Below are positions 52,131-64,000 of a stretch of DNA of 64,000 nucleotides, piece by piece. This DNA comes from Polychytrium aggregatum (Eukaryota > Chytridiomycota > Chytridiomycetes > Polychytriales), in NCBI RefSeq assembly GCF_025602895.1, contig NW_026516273.1:182447-246446 (forward strand), given 5' to 3'. Made by a program: the position numbers and the translations under genes. Every line of letters starts with the position of its first letter. Position 1 is the first letter of the stretch. The notes under the pieces were generated by a model. The model made no database searches. It worked only from the letters and a program-made list of their open reading frames with translations, and was not told where the DNA came from.

Positions 52131-53687
52131 CTAGTTCTGAATCTGCAGCATGCCGAGCTGCATCAGCTTCTGCAACTTTGCTGCCAGATCGGAATCGGCG
52201 CTTCTGGTCACCCTGCAGAATCATCCGGCTCAGTCAACGCTTGTCGGCCCAGAGGTGCTCGCCCAGCGATCATGGCCCAGCGATCATGGCCCAGCGATGC
52301 TCGCTCGGCGGTCGGCTGGCACCACTCCAGCTGGCACCACTCCAGCTGGCACCACTCCAGTTGGCACCACTCCAGTCGCCCGGACATGACTTACTCTGCC
52401 AGGAGCAGAGGATTGCTCCGACCTGCAGCAATGATTCTCTGGATTCTGGGATCTCGCAATGCCGCCTGAGCCTCGGGATCTCGCTGCACCCGCTCGACCA
52501 GCTCCTGTTCGTGAGGCGGAAGTTGCTGCTGGAGCTCGACGGCCGGCTTTGTGGTCCTGCTGCGAGTGCTCTGTGGCTCCACTACTTCCAGATGGGATCC
52601 CATCTGGCCGGCAATCTCCCGGAAAGCCATCAGCAAGTCTGGTCTGGTTGAAGCGTATTTGCGGATGCAAGTCTGTGGATCGCGCTGCATCTCCTCGAGG
52701 ACCACTGCAAAGAGCGGATCGTCCATGGCCCGACGCAGACCAGGCTTTGCCTCGATGGTCTCGATAAAGTCGGGTGTGATCCACTCTGGACATGGAGCAG
52801 CTGCGGTTAGAGCTGCGGACTGGGCAGATGCGGTGGTGGCAGATGCGGCGCTGATGGATGTGGTGTCGATGGATGCAATGCCGATGGATGCGGTGCTGGT
52901 GGATGTGGTGCTGGTGGATGTGGTGCTGGTGGATGTGGTGCTGGTGGATGTGGTGCTGGTGGATGCAGCCAGGATCGAGCGTCTCTTGCGTCCCAGTTCC
53001 CACACTTTCGCAGCGACCATACCCTGCTTGTTGGCGAGAGCTTGTCCCATCGCCTGCTGCACCTCGCTGAAGCGAAGGCTCGACTCGTCGGTCGTCTTTG
53101 GACGGATGAAGGGCATTGGTTCTGCGGCACTGGTCTGGTCGGATTGCTTGGACTCGTTGGGCTGGTTGGGCTGCTTGGGCTGCTTGGGCTGGTTGAACGG
53201 CTTGGGAACAGAAGCAGCCGCTCGACTGAAGAAACCCTTCTTGAGTCCTCCAAAGTCGGTCGAGGCTGGTGTGTCCGGGGCCGTTTCCGTCGGCTGGCAT
53301 GGCAGTCAGGATGGATGGGCGAGGGACAGAGGAACCACATCAGCACGGCCGAGGGACAGAGGAGCCACAGCAGCACGGCCAATGCACATCCCTTCGCGAG
53401 AAGGACATCGGACAAGACATCCCAACAAGCACCATGCCGAATGCACACCTTGGTCGCAGCTGCTTCTTGTGCCTTGAGGCCGGCCTTGGGAGCCCGGTCG
53501 GTGCCGGGTGTCAGCACTGTCGAGTGGGAGTCGCAGGTCAGGGCTCGTCGCTGCCTGCTGGCTGATGCAACAGCACCGACTTCCGATGCAAAGCGGCCGA
53601 TTCCGGCCAATGCAGAGACACCGATTCTGCTCGCAACGCACCCGATGCTGGCCAGAGTCGCTGATGCTGGGCCATGAAGACGCTCAT
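52131..53687 (-). CDS. STI1/HOP DP-domain-like protein (right copy)
   Basis: Mirror copy of the gene at 13619-15203, with the same four-exon plan and an intact reading frame. The KKGF motif is followed by Phe-Ser here, where the left copy has Ser-Ser (base 14077 versus its partner 53229). Most other differences lie in introns 1 and 2. The last intron is 28 bp shorter. Both copies look able to make protein, so this is a recent or homogenised duplicate rather than a pseudogene. Its 3' end faces the GON4L-like gene across the breakpoint. Confidence 0.7.
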
Positions 53688-53825
53688 GTCCTCGAGCGGC
53701 GGGGGTTCGTCACCAGAGCCATCTGCTGGAGCACATTGGTCAACGAGTCTGCATTCCCACTCTCTCGCGGAGTGACTGACGGACTGACGGACTGACGGAC
53801 TGACGGGCTGTGATGCTGCTTCGTC

Positions 53826-56800
53826 ATGCTCCAGACCCTTGCGTTTGCAACGGCCCATTGCACGAGCAGATGCCAGCGACTGTGCTGGGTGGATGCCGCC
53901 CAAAGACATACCTGTGGTGCGTATCATGGTGCCTGTGAGCTACTGCAGGGCCAACGGGATCTTGAGAGAAGTCGGTTGGTGCGGGTCTGTTCTGGATCGT
54001 GCTTGGGTCTGTCCGGGATCGTTGTCGGCATCGATATTGGCGCGCAGGGTATGCAAATGGCTCGATATTGCCGCCGGATTGCGGCCGGATTGCCGCCGGA
54101 TTGCCGCCCAGGTTGCCGCCAAGCTCGGCTGCAGTGTTGCGAGATTGTCTCGCTGGCGGGTCTGGGCTTCGTCTTTGCATCTGCATTGGTCGAGCCGATG
54201 AGTGCCTTGGACGAATACGAGTCTGACCGCAATGTATGGTTCTTGCACCGTTGTTGGACTGCCTTGGTCGTCCAGCACAACAGCCAGACTGACTCTGTTT
54301 GCTCACACAGATCCAAGAGTCGATTGCCGCAAGCGGGTTGATCGAAGATGTCTATGAGCGTGTCTCCAAGGAACTGAGGTTGGAGGTGTGGTTGGAGATG
54401 TGGCTGTTGATGCATGTGGTTGGAGTTGCATGTGGTTGGGGACCCTTTCCTTTGGCCATCGATGCTTCAGTTGCTGACTCCTGTGATCCTCGTCCATCAC
54501 GGCCCATTTTGACGACGCTCTGTATCGACGGTGTCCAGACAGAGCCTCTCGGACCCGGTGCGAGCCTTGGGATCGGCAGATGCGATGGAGCAAGAAGCCT
54601 GCATCGCTGTCGGTCGAGATCATGGCGGACGAGCAAAGGTCCCAGCGACAGCGACAAAGCCTGGGTGCCGCTATTTGAGAATCGAGCTTGGCCAAGGGAG
54701 AGCATTCCTTGGGCTCGAGGAGATCCAGGAGGTTTGCCGACATTGTGCAAGAGTGCTGCAAGGGCGGGGAAGGTGCTGGGAAGGTGCTGGGAAGGTGCTG
54801 GGGAAAGCGCCGCAACCAATCAGGACTTGGTCTCGACCAGCTCCAGCCAGTCTCGATCAGGGTGGATCAAGATCGATCGACCTTGATCAGCGGCGACCAG
54901 GCGGGGCCAAGCCGGAGGCAAGTGATGGGGCATTCCGAGAGATCGGCAAGCCGGCTGACATGGCTCTTGTGCTGCAGGAATCGACATGGCTCAGTCTGGA
55001 TGTGCAATTCCGAGCACAGCGACTCTCGACATCCCTGGTCCCGTCGACGACTGATCCCCGCTTCAGCGAATCGTGGATGATTGAGCTTCCGGTCTGACTC
55101 GATTGCGACGGTGGCGTGACGGATCTGGTGGTCCGCATCTGCAACTGGCTCCTATCGCCATGTACAATCGGCTCCTGTTGTCACGAGCAATTGGTTCTCA
55201 TCCGCCCTCTCTATTGCCATCTGCTCCAGCAAGCCGATTTGCAGTCGATATCCAGCATTGGCGACCGGCTCCACTTTGTCGCCATCCGATCCGACGGACA
55301 CTTCACCCGATCTGTCATTGGCTCAGCTGTGGTCGAGTGGCGAGAGGTAACGATGTGCTCCGGACCAGAGCATCCAGCATTGGCACCAGCACCAGCACCA
55401 GCACCAGCATCCAGCACCAGCATCCAGCACCGGCACTGACACTGTATCTGACACAACGGCTTGCGATTTTTCGGACAATCCCAGGTGCTGGTCGCTGACA
55501 AAGTCTCTGCTTTCGCCGAGCTGAGAGAGGTTGGCAACAGCCAGCTGACGGCTGGGCTCGTCGAGCTGACCCTGGAGCTGTTCCCAAAGCCGACGCAATT
55601 CCTGGATCGAGATGAGCTCGAGTTTCTGGTGGGTTGGTGTGGGTTGGTGTGGGTTGGTGTGGGTTGGTGTGGGTTGGTGTGGGTTGGTGTGGGTTGGTGT
55701 GGGTTGGTGTGGGTTGGTATGCGATGCATGGATATGATCCTGTCGGTCGGTGGACAGAGCCGCCGATGCAGCTTGTGCAGTTCAGCCTGAGTGTCTGGAG
55801 AGGCCGGCGGCAGAGCCTTCGCGCTGGTGGGAAATGCATCGTTCCTGCCAATCGCTTCGCTCATGGGAAGTGCATCGCTCGTGCCTATCGCCTCTGACAC
55901 TGCGCTCGATTCTTGAAAGTTTAGATCAAACGGGAGGAGCGTGCCATCACGGATACCGCTCGTCTGTTTCACCTCTATGCAAAGCAGGCAAGTCACTTCT
56001 CGACAGCACCATCTGCCGGGCTCAGACATCCTTGGTGCCGAGGAGCTCCGAGCCTCGGAGAGGACCACAGCACCACCGCACAGCAGGCCACAGGACAGCT
56101 GGGCCAGGTGCGCTATTGAAACAAAAAGGACAGCTGGGCCGCAGGACTGCACCTGACTCTGCGCCGAATGTCTGCGATCCGATCCAATCCCGTCGCCAGT
56201 GGTGGTCAGACTTTCTGCAAATCCGAAGCACCCATGCGAATCGGCTGGTCAAGATCTTTGCACTTGATGAACAGGGCCACCGCAGCCCAGTCACCGGATA
56301 CATATATCCGATCGAAGGTATCGCTGCTCGAAAGGACTGGCGGCCGGCTTTGCAGGGATGAGTCATTGGGTCAGCATCGAGGAGGCGTCGGCTGCGAGAT
56401 CGCTGAGATCAGCACTGGGATCGGCTGAGATCCGTGCCGGGATTGACTGAGACACTGGCTATGGGACTCAGTACCGGGCCGTTGGTTGAGGAATCAGCTT
56501 GTTTGTGACTGGCGCTGATCAAACGACATCCCACAGCCGATTCCATCGAGAGCCCCCGACATGCGTTGCGCTTTGTTTCTCTGATTCCGTACCACAAAAT
56601 CAAGCCTGTCGGTGAGCCAAAGTATGATGTCGTCGGGCGTGCAGCAGCCCACATCACGCACTGCAGTTGCTCGGAGGACGGTGGCTTCGATCATGCGCAA
56701 CAGAGCGGGATACTGGGACTGGGTGCGACGGATATCTGGGCTGCTGTCAAGAAGCGATGGAGTGCTGTGACGGAGTGGTGGAGTGGATGTTGTGGCAGAC

Positions 56801-58394
56801 GTGTGGGCTGTATCGAACAACGCACTGACAACTGCATTCAACCCAGTGCCGATATCTGGCAGAGTCTGCACACCTTTCTGTGTGCCGGCCATGGCGATGC
56901 CCACGACCACAGCATACTCCTGTGCAATCTGCTTCTCGGTGAGTCAGCGCTGCGTCCGAGTGATGCCCCGGAGCGATGCGGCGGGACTGTCGACTGAGGT
57001 GCCGAGCCCGCCCACGAATGTGGTGGGATGGCCAGCTGATGCGCCAGGCAGCTACTGATGCCATTCGATTGCGTCGCCAAGGGTTTTCTCTGGATGCATA
57101 TGTTGCATGCGGGGTTGGACGAGACGGCACAGCAACCTGCTGGGTTGTGACGATTGATGTGTCTGGTGAGTGGGCCATCGATGGTGCTCTGGTGGGGGTC
57201 TGGTGGTGGTCTGGTGGTGCTCTGGTGGTGTTCGACACCAGAAGTTGTGCCGAGCAGGCGACAGGCATTCAAACACCGAGCTGCTCGACATGCGAGCCCG
57301 TCGGTCACCCAAAGACAGAGACGCAAGCCAATCGACTATGCTGACATGGTGCCTGGCAGGCGATGTTCATATCTGGGACCCGCTGCGTGGGATACGGTAC
57401 AAGCCCAACGACCCGCATCCATATCGCAACATTGGCTGTCTGTTCAACGGGGAGACACTCCTTGCCAATATCCAGGTGAGGCATTGCATGGTGCGGTGTT
57501 GGGCGGTATGGTGCGTGAACGAGCGACCTGGTGTGTGTGGAGCGACCTGGTGTGTGTGGAGTGGGATTCATCGATCCACCCACACCCACATCCACATCCA
57601 CATCCACATCCACACCCACACCCCTCAGTCGTGCGACTCGGTCGACCGCTGCAGCTTCAACTTGGCGGATCCGTCGCAGTGGAAGATGGTTTCGGCAGAA
57701 TCTCTCCGATCCATGAGGATCGCGGCGACCCCAGGATTCGGCTTGTCGCTCCGGCCATGTCCCTCGTCGTGGTGCTCGCGGCAGACCGAGCTCGAAATCG
57801 CCGACCAGATCAAGCAGTACATATCCGAGTTCAGGCAGGACAGGGACATGTGTTGCATCTGGGATGTGCATCTCGGCCACCTGTTGCGCCAGTGCCTGTC
57901 TGGGTACGAGCTGCAGAAGCTCTATTTCTCCAGCGGCGGAACGGGCCAGTCCGAATGTGATCTCGTTGGACGGGGATACTTTGAAGCTGGCGTTCGGCGA
58001 TCGATCCCTGATGGATCGACGTTCAAGGTGGGTGCGTCTGCCAACATCGTTGCCGTGGAGGACGACATCGCTGTTCGGGCCAGCGATTGCTGTTGGGCCC
58101 ACCATCGCTCTCTGGCAAACACTCAGCGCCGAGGACCACACCCTCGCATCGCACTCTCTGCAGCGGCTGACCCATCCACGCCGACGACTGCAGGCGTTTC
58201 CATGCCAGTTCAATCATCTCGATCCTCCAAAGCTCTTCAACGGGCTGCTCAAGGCTGCAGCAGCACGCGATTTGATAGCGACCCGAGCCGACAAGGTTCG
58301 CTTCGGCCTGCAGTGCAAGGTCATTCCGTACGCCGAAACGGCTTGCTCGATCTGGATCATGATCGCCGTCAAGTACCAGTCCGTGGCACTCTAA
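53826..58394 (+). CDS. CC2D2A: CC2D2A orthologue (right copy)
   Basis: Mirror copy of the left CC2D2A gene, stop TAA at 58392-58394. All diagnostic blocks are intact and identical where compared: STWLSLDVQFRAQ near 54985, RFVSLIPYHKIK near 56570, VHIWDPLRGIRYK near 57360, and the C-terminal block up to SIWIMIAVKY. One base difference near the presumed 5' end (partner of 13364, at 53942) is silent (Leu) in the frame opening at ATG 53826. In an overlapping antisense frame it makes a stop, which favours the CC2D2A reading. The true start is unresolved, as in the left copy. Confidence 0.75.
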
Positions 58395-58818
58395 TCCGGG
58401 TCGGTCTTGAGGCTCCGTCGATCCTCTGTCGTCCGAGCCTCCGTCGATCCGCTGTCGCCCGAGCCTGCACATCGCCAGCACCACCATTGGCTGAGCCCAT
58501 CCAACTGCACCCGTGAACAACGACAAGGTGGACACCACAGCGATGTTGCAGGACGCTTGGTCTCGCAATCCCGATGGATCGATGAGTTGGGGGAATGGCC
58601 CAGAGTCGACAAACGGTGCTTGCAGAAGAACCGTGGTGCTGCTGGAATGTATTGGGAGGTGCAAAAATGCGGCGATGCAACATTGCTTCGCCGACGGCAT
58701 CGGCATCGGCATCGGCATCAGGGAGCACGCTCGATCTGGCGGGTGCAGCATGGAGCGAGACGAGAAGCACCATCTTCCTCTCCTTTGTAACAATACACTT
58801 GGCTGGACTCGCCCCAAC
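58395..58818. other. Intergenic region between convergent CC2D2A and receptor copies
   Basis: Mirror image of 8488-8911. No separate feature seen. Confidence 0.5.
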
Positions 58819-61800
58819 TCAACTGCCGGCCTCGATGACCTTTGAGCGAATCGAGCGAATCGTACTGCTGATTTGCTTCCTCTGTGCCGAAGGGATCTTG
58901 GAGAAGAGCTTGGTGGGAACCAACAGGACACAGGGTATGATCGTTGCGACTGTCTCTTGAACCAGCGAGTCGGTCGATTCGATTCCATACTGGTCCAGGA
59001 GGTATTTCTGGCGAAGCTGCAACGAGAATGTGATGATCAAAGCCAGGTATCCGATGATTCTGACGGCGTTGTCGGCCACCAGCCTGTATGGCATCACAAA
59101 GGCGCTGTCGACGGACAGAGTGTCAGAAGCGGAGCGACGCTCTCAGGAGGCACTCGCCGAGGCAGCATCCTCTGAGGCACGGCGAGTCTGCTCGATCATC
59201 AGCACGCAGCAGAATCAATCGTCCATCGATATCACTGACAATGCATCGGCCACATCAGCGCACCGGCCACTTCCACATACCGCACAAGCAGGAACATCCA
59301 CAGGACGAACAACGCTGCATATCTGGGTGTATAGTCTGCGGTGGACGGGACATGGCGTCAGATGCCACGGACGATCTTGGGTGATTCGGGCGATGTGTGA
59401 TATCCAACAAGCCATGTGCAAGTGTCGTGCGGCCATGTGCAAGTGTCGTGCGGCCATGTGCAGGTGTTGTTGCGGCCGATACCCACCTCCTGTCGAGCGG
59501 AGCAGCAGCGGCAGTCCGACGATCGTGGAGCGCTCTATCAGGTCGATGGCGGTCCACCAGCGGCATTGCTCGGTGTAGCAGCGATGCAGAACATAGAGTG
59601 GGTCTGTTGCTTCTGATTCGATTGGGACAACAACTGCTTCGTTGGCGATATCAGCATCGAGAGTCGGTGTATTTGGCTCGGGTTGCTGCTTGCTTCGCAG
59701 ACCGAGCCCTTGACGAAAGATGACACCGGGAAGCACAATGACTTGAACCACCACGACGATGCCAGACAACACCGCCACGGTTGTGTGGGAATCGGTCCAA
59801 CACTGGCATCCGATCCGCCGATGGTGACAGTGGTGGCGGTGAGAGCGGTGGTGGGAGTGGTGTTGGCATGGTGGGTCGAGTCGAATCGATCCCAGATCAG
59901 TCCGACTCCAGAGTGACCCGATTCAAACGCACTGCCTCCACTCCAGCAGCAAGCAACGGCAAGCAACGGCAACGCACCTGGACCGACGGATAGTCCCAGA
60001 CGACCGATGGAAACCCCTCGATGGCCCGACAGGACAGGATCGTCACGGCTGGAGAGCACTGGTCAGTTCATCGCCTCATGCAAGCACCGACACATTCAAA
60101 GTGCTGACCCATTCAAGGCACTGACCCATTCGATTCACCCGTCGAAGCCATTCCCTCGTCGACATTGCTCACTCGACCACGCTCCCCCCCCGGCGACTGT
60201 GCTGGCATCTCACCTGTGCTGTACACCGGACTGAAGCTGAACAGCGCCAAGACGATGACCGATCGAGTCAGCGAGTGTTTGAAGCTGGTGTCGAGGTACG
60301 GAAACCACCGAACTATCGTCTTCCAGGCCCTCCTGGCCAGCGGGCCTCGATTCGGACTCCTGAGCACTTGGATCAGAACATGCCACAGTCCCAGGCAGAC
60401 GACCATCGCCATCACCATCACATAGGCCGAGATCATTTTGGCAAACTGGTCGAGTGGGAGGATGCATCCGTTTCCGCCACTTTGGATGTTCAAGCTCAGG
60501 GTCAGAAACGCCAGGGCTCGAGACAGGGCCGTTGTGTGGTCAAAGTCCAGGAGGTAGGCAACCTGGTACACAAATATCTGAGATGGATGCAGAGACGGCG
60601 TGAGTTCATGGAGCATGTCTCTCCTTGCCAGACAGCCAATCGCCGCAGGGTCCACGGCGATGCTCTTGCCGCTCTTGCCGCATCCTCGCCGCATCCTCGC
60701 AACACGAATGCTTACCAGGTCGACCAGAAATCCCTCCTTGGATGTTGGAATCACACACAGAATGCAGACGACAACGAAAATAGCAACAAATGCCGCGACT
60801 CCGACAGCAATGTTGCTGCCGAGGCTGTCGCAGTGGGTGCATTGGCCACCCCATTCGTACTGGCCGCTGGGACACTGCGAACAGAGCCTGGAGAGTCCCG
60901 AGCTGTCAGCCGCCGTTGTCGCCATCGCCGTTGGTTGCATATGCACGAATGTGCTGCTGTGCGTGGATGTGCTGCATGCATTTCCACTCTGTCATCGACC
61001 CTCAAAGCAGCGACCATACCACCGATCCAATCCATCACATCAGCGCCCATACCACCGACCCAACCTCCCTCGTGTTCCCAGCGCCATCTCGATCGAGTCG
61101 CTGCCGATACATACACTCCGCTGTGTTCGTGGATGCACTGGTTTCCACCACCGATCGGGCATGCGTTTGGACAGCCTGTTCAAGGCAGAATGGTGAGTAT
61201 CTGCACCATCGAGATCGCACCAGCAGCATGCCAGCAGCGGCCGTGGGGCACCAACGAGCTCACAGTTTGCGGTTGCATCGCACAGATAGAATGCGGAATC
61301 GATTGCCGAGGCATTTGCGTTGTACCAATAGCCCTTGGCGATCATGATGTTGGCATTATGGCACACCGCGCCAACAGGACAGGGCTTGCAGGTCGAATTG
61401 GAGTTCAGATTGTATGTTCCTGTGGCAATGGATTCGATCTGTGAGCACCAGCACGGTCAATGCGTCGACTATCCGCGGAGCCTATGTGTCGACCATCCGC
61501 AGCGATGCGGGTGCTGTCTGCGTTTCGTCGAGCGCTGTATCATCCGAGTGCGAGGCAGTCCAGGCATACCCTCAGGACATGGGACACAGAGCTGCGACAC
61601 CACTTCACTGGAATACGACTGCCATCCAGGCGGACACACTGAAGCGGGTCCGTGAGGTGGTCCATGGAGTGGTCCGTGGAATTGGCCGTGGAATTGGTCC
61701 GCGGAGTTAGTCTGTGGACGTGGTGCATCGGCGAGCGACGGCGTCGGCCCTCACCTTCAAAGAGCGAGTCGGAGGGAACCTGGACATCCGAGCGAGTTGT

Positions 61801-64000
61801 GAACAGCAGGTGTGTCGTCGATGCACCGCCGCAGAGCATGGACCGGGATGTTAGCAGTGGCCTGCCAAGAGCGATGCGGCCCATCAGCAACCACGGCCCA
61901 GACACCAGTCTCAGGGGTGGCCGCCTTGGATCACTCACCTTGGTTGAGCCATCAAAGTTGTAGTATTGACACATGTGACAGTCTGTGATGATCTCGTCGT
62001 TTTCGTAGTATGCAATATTCTTGTATTCCACGGTGCTGTTTTGCGACACAACGACCGAGATCACAAACGGACCCTGTCGACAGCGATATTGGAATCGGTG
62101 CGTCGGGAATCGGTGATTTTTGAATCGGCGTGTCGGGAATCGGTGATTTTTGAATCGGCGTGTCGGGAATCGGTGTCTGAATCAGTGACTCGAGCGACAT
62201 GCACGGACTGTGGACTGTCATCGCCGACCCGGCTGGGCGGACAGAGCACTGCCTCTGCCAGAGGAAGCATCGGACCAAGTCCAACAACGATCTCGACCAC
62301 CGACCGCCATGATTCCATCGCCATTGAAGATTGAGAATCCCGATGCGCCGTCGTAGATCAGATCACCAACGGCGCGCAAGGGATACGTCGAGTTGGTCGC
62401 CAGCAGCTGCAGGAACGGGGTGTCCGGGTAGATCCGAGTGAGGTTGGTCTGTGAGACAACCGTCGACATGGAGGTGAGCAATCGCAGATTCGCTGCTGAG
62501 TGTCCACCGTTCCATGACTGTGCACGAGTGTGCACGATTGTCCACGACTGTGCCGTCAGAGTATTACCCATGCCAGTGCCATGATGTAAGCGGCGTCGTA
62601 AACCCCTCTTGAGACGGATGGGAGGTTGTTTGTTCGCATGAGAAAGATGACAATTGCACCGATTCACTCAACGACAGAGTGGGAGCGGGATCGGATCATC
62701 GGCTCTGCGACATGTGCACAACTGGCTCGACATCATACCGAACACCCCACTCCCACAGATCCCCCGACAACAGCGGATACATGGTTGCGTTCTGGAGCGA
62801 CATGCTGTTCCACTTGCTGTTGAACTCGTTGTATCCGGCTCCGTTCGTGACATTCTGAGTAGCTGTGGGCGACAGTGGCCATGGGACTGCGATCAGGAAA
62901 CAGGCCTTGCATCACGGCGATACTACCACAATGATACCACCACAACGGCATCACCACAACGATGTCACCAAGTGATGGACTGACGAACCCCATATAAATC
63001 CCTGTGCTGCTTGTATCGGGTCGCCGTTGAACCAAGAAAAGTCCATGAAGTTGTAGTACGGGATGTTGATGCCCTGCACGGTTCGGTGTGAGCACCTGGG
63101 AAGGCATCCTGGACGACCCCGCTCAGCGACACCGACATTGGGCCGACGGCGCCACTGACCATCCAGACATATGTTGGGCCCACCAAGCCGCGTCCATATG
63201 CCATGTAGTAGAGATCGGATGTGTACTGGGCGATGGCGCAGACGATGATGATCTTTGCCCTTGACTTTTGGAGATTCTCGAGAGGAATGGCCAGGTCGGA
63301 GCGGTTCCCTTGAGTGGGTCCGTAGAATCCCTGGTGGCGATTGCGAGTCATGAGGCAGTCAGGCAGCCAGACAGTCAGGCAGTCAGGCAGCCAGGCAGTC
63401 AGGCAGTCAGGCAGCCAGGCAGTCAGGCAGTGGACTGTGGGTACTCTGGGACTGGGCACTCGGGGTTGTTTGACAGAGCCCAGATCCCGGCCCAGAGATC
63501 CAGGCCGGACCAGTGCCCCCCTGTCCGTCGCTCCACCGGCTCGGGTGCAGTTCCCACCTGCTCGAGAACGATATTGAATCCCATTGCGTTGGCGACGGAC
63601 TTGGCATCGTCCCTTGCTGCAGGACATGACGCATGGGTGAATGTGGCGTGTCCCAATCGTCCGTGCTTGTGAACATGATTCGGCTCTGGCAATCCACTCT
63701 GCTCGGAACTCGATACGACCCACAGATCGAGACGACATTTGCAGCGGCTGGCTCACTGGCATGCTTACCAGTGGTTCCAAATGGCTCACGACTGTACATT
63801 AGAGCCACCTGATTGTGAGTTGCCGGATGAGCAGATCAGTCGGCCGACACGAGAGATTCGCCCCCGAGGCGAGACCACTCGGACCAGTTGGATCGCTGGA
63901 CCAGTCGGATCGCTCAGACAGTCGGATCACTCGGACAGTTGGATCACTCGGCTCGCTCACGGCTCCCCAGATCTGCTCGGCAACACGGCGCATACCGATC
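58819..64000 (-). CDS. Receptor-like membrane protein (right copy, 5' part outside window)
   Basis: Mirror copy of the left receptor from its stop codon (58819-58821) back to the exon encoding LQALFAFARAMGWR. The signal peptide and first exons lie beyond the window. The multi-pass domain and Cys-rich segment match the left copy. One coding-region difference is visible: GFSIFNDDG in the left copy reads GFSIFNGDG here (base 4985 versus 62321). One intron is 24 bp shorter. No frameshift or stop is seen in the recognised exons, so both copies may be functional. Confidence 0.65.

Larger units (their letters stand above)
51942..64000. repeat. Right arm of the >12 kb inverted repeat
   Basis: This is the reverse complement of 3282-15392 and runs off the window end, so its outer limit is unknown. 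It contains the same minisatellites, with one 24-bp unit fewer in the receptor intron (near 63355-63430) and two 14-bp units fewer in the STI1-like intron (near 52262-52300). The inner breakpoint lies about 200 bp upstream of the proposed GON4L-like start; bases below 51942 match nothing on the left side. Confidence 0.95.

Noticed and set aside
51653-52651. 332-codon plus-strand ORF spanning the repeat breakpoint, as a possible chimeric gene
   Set aside because: It runs antisense to the STI1-like exons and the GON4L-like 5' region, has no domain, and its counterpart in the left arm is different beyond 15392.

Overview
This window is nuclear DNA from an intron-rich fungus, most likely a zoosporic (chytrid-type) one. 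Three gene types point there together: a chitin synthase with a myosin-like head and a fungal protein kinase C, a CC2D2A orthologue (a ciliary transition-zone protein lost from non-flagellated fungi), and large receptors of a kind expanded in chytrids. Genes are broken by short GT-AG introns with CAG/TAG acceptors, sometimes with a perfect TACTAAC branch site. Introns and intergenic DNA are full of 9-35 bp minisatellites. Species cannot be named from the sequence alone.

Layout. The left edge holds the 3' end of an SCC2/NIPBL cohesin-loader gene (60-701). A left repeat arm (visible from 3282, ending at 15392) carries a multi-exon receptor (2208-8487, +; its first exons lie outside the visible arm), a CC2D2A orthologue (8912 to about 13480, -) and a small STI1-like protein gene (13619-15203, +). 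A 36.5 kb single-copy core follows: a plasma-membrane/vacuolar-type Ca2+-ATPase (+), cofactor-independent phosphoglycerate mutase (-), the INO80 subunit Ies6 (+), a class V-like chitin synthase (-), a cyclic-nucleotide-binding channel (-), a LETM1-domain protein (+), protein kinase C (+), a decayed Fanzor (eukaryotic TnpB) element, and a GON4L-like SANT/Myb nuclear protein (-). From 51942 to the window end the left arm recurs in inverted orientation, with second copies of the STI1-like, CC2D2A and receptor genes. The last is cut off by the window end.

The main structural feature is this inverted duplication: more than 12 kb, nearly identical (nine base differences plus two tandem-repeat length differences found by eye), flanking 36.5 kb. 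The other notable item is the Fanzor remnant just downstream of the kinase gene. It keeps the RuvC-II Glu, zinc ribbon and RuvC-III Asp, but has a frameshift and sits between imperfect terminal inverted repeats with a possible 3' hairpin.

Functionally, the core mixes calcium and membrane signalling (Ca2+-ATPase, channel, LETM1-like protein, PKC) with cell-wall synthesis (chitin synthase, which fungal PKC pathways regulate), chromatin genes (Ies6, GON4L-like, SCC2) and glycolysis. Two gene pairs are divergent across 404 bp intergenic regions. Exon limits below were read by eye from splice signals, phase and family similarity. The 5' ends of CC2D2A, chitin synthase and the GON4L-like gene remain uncertain.
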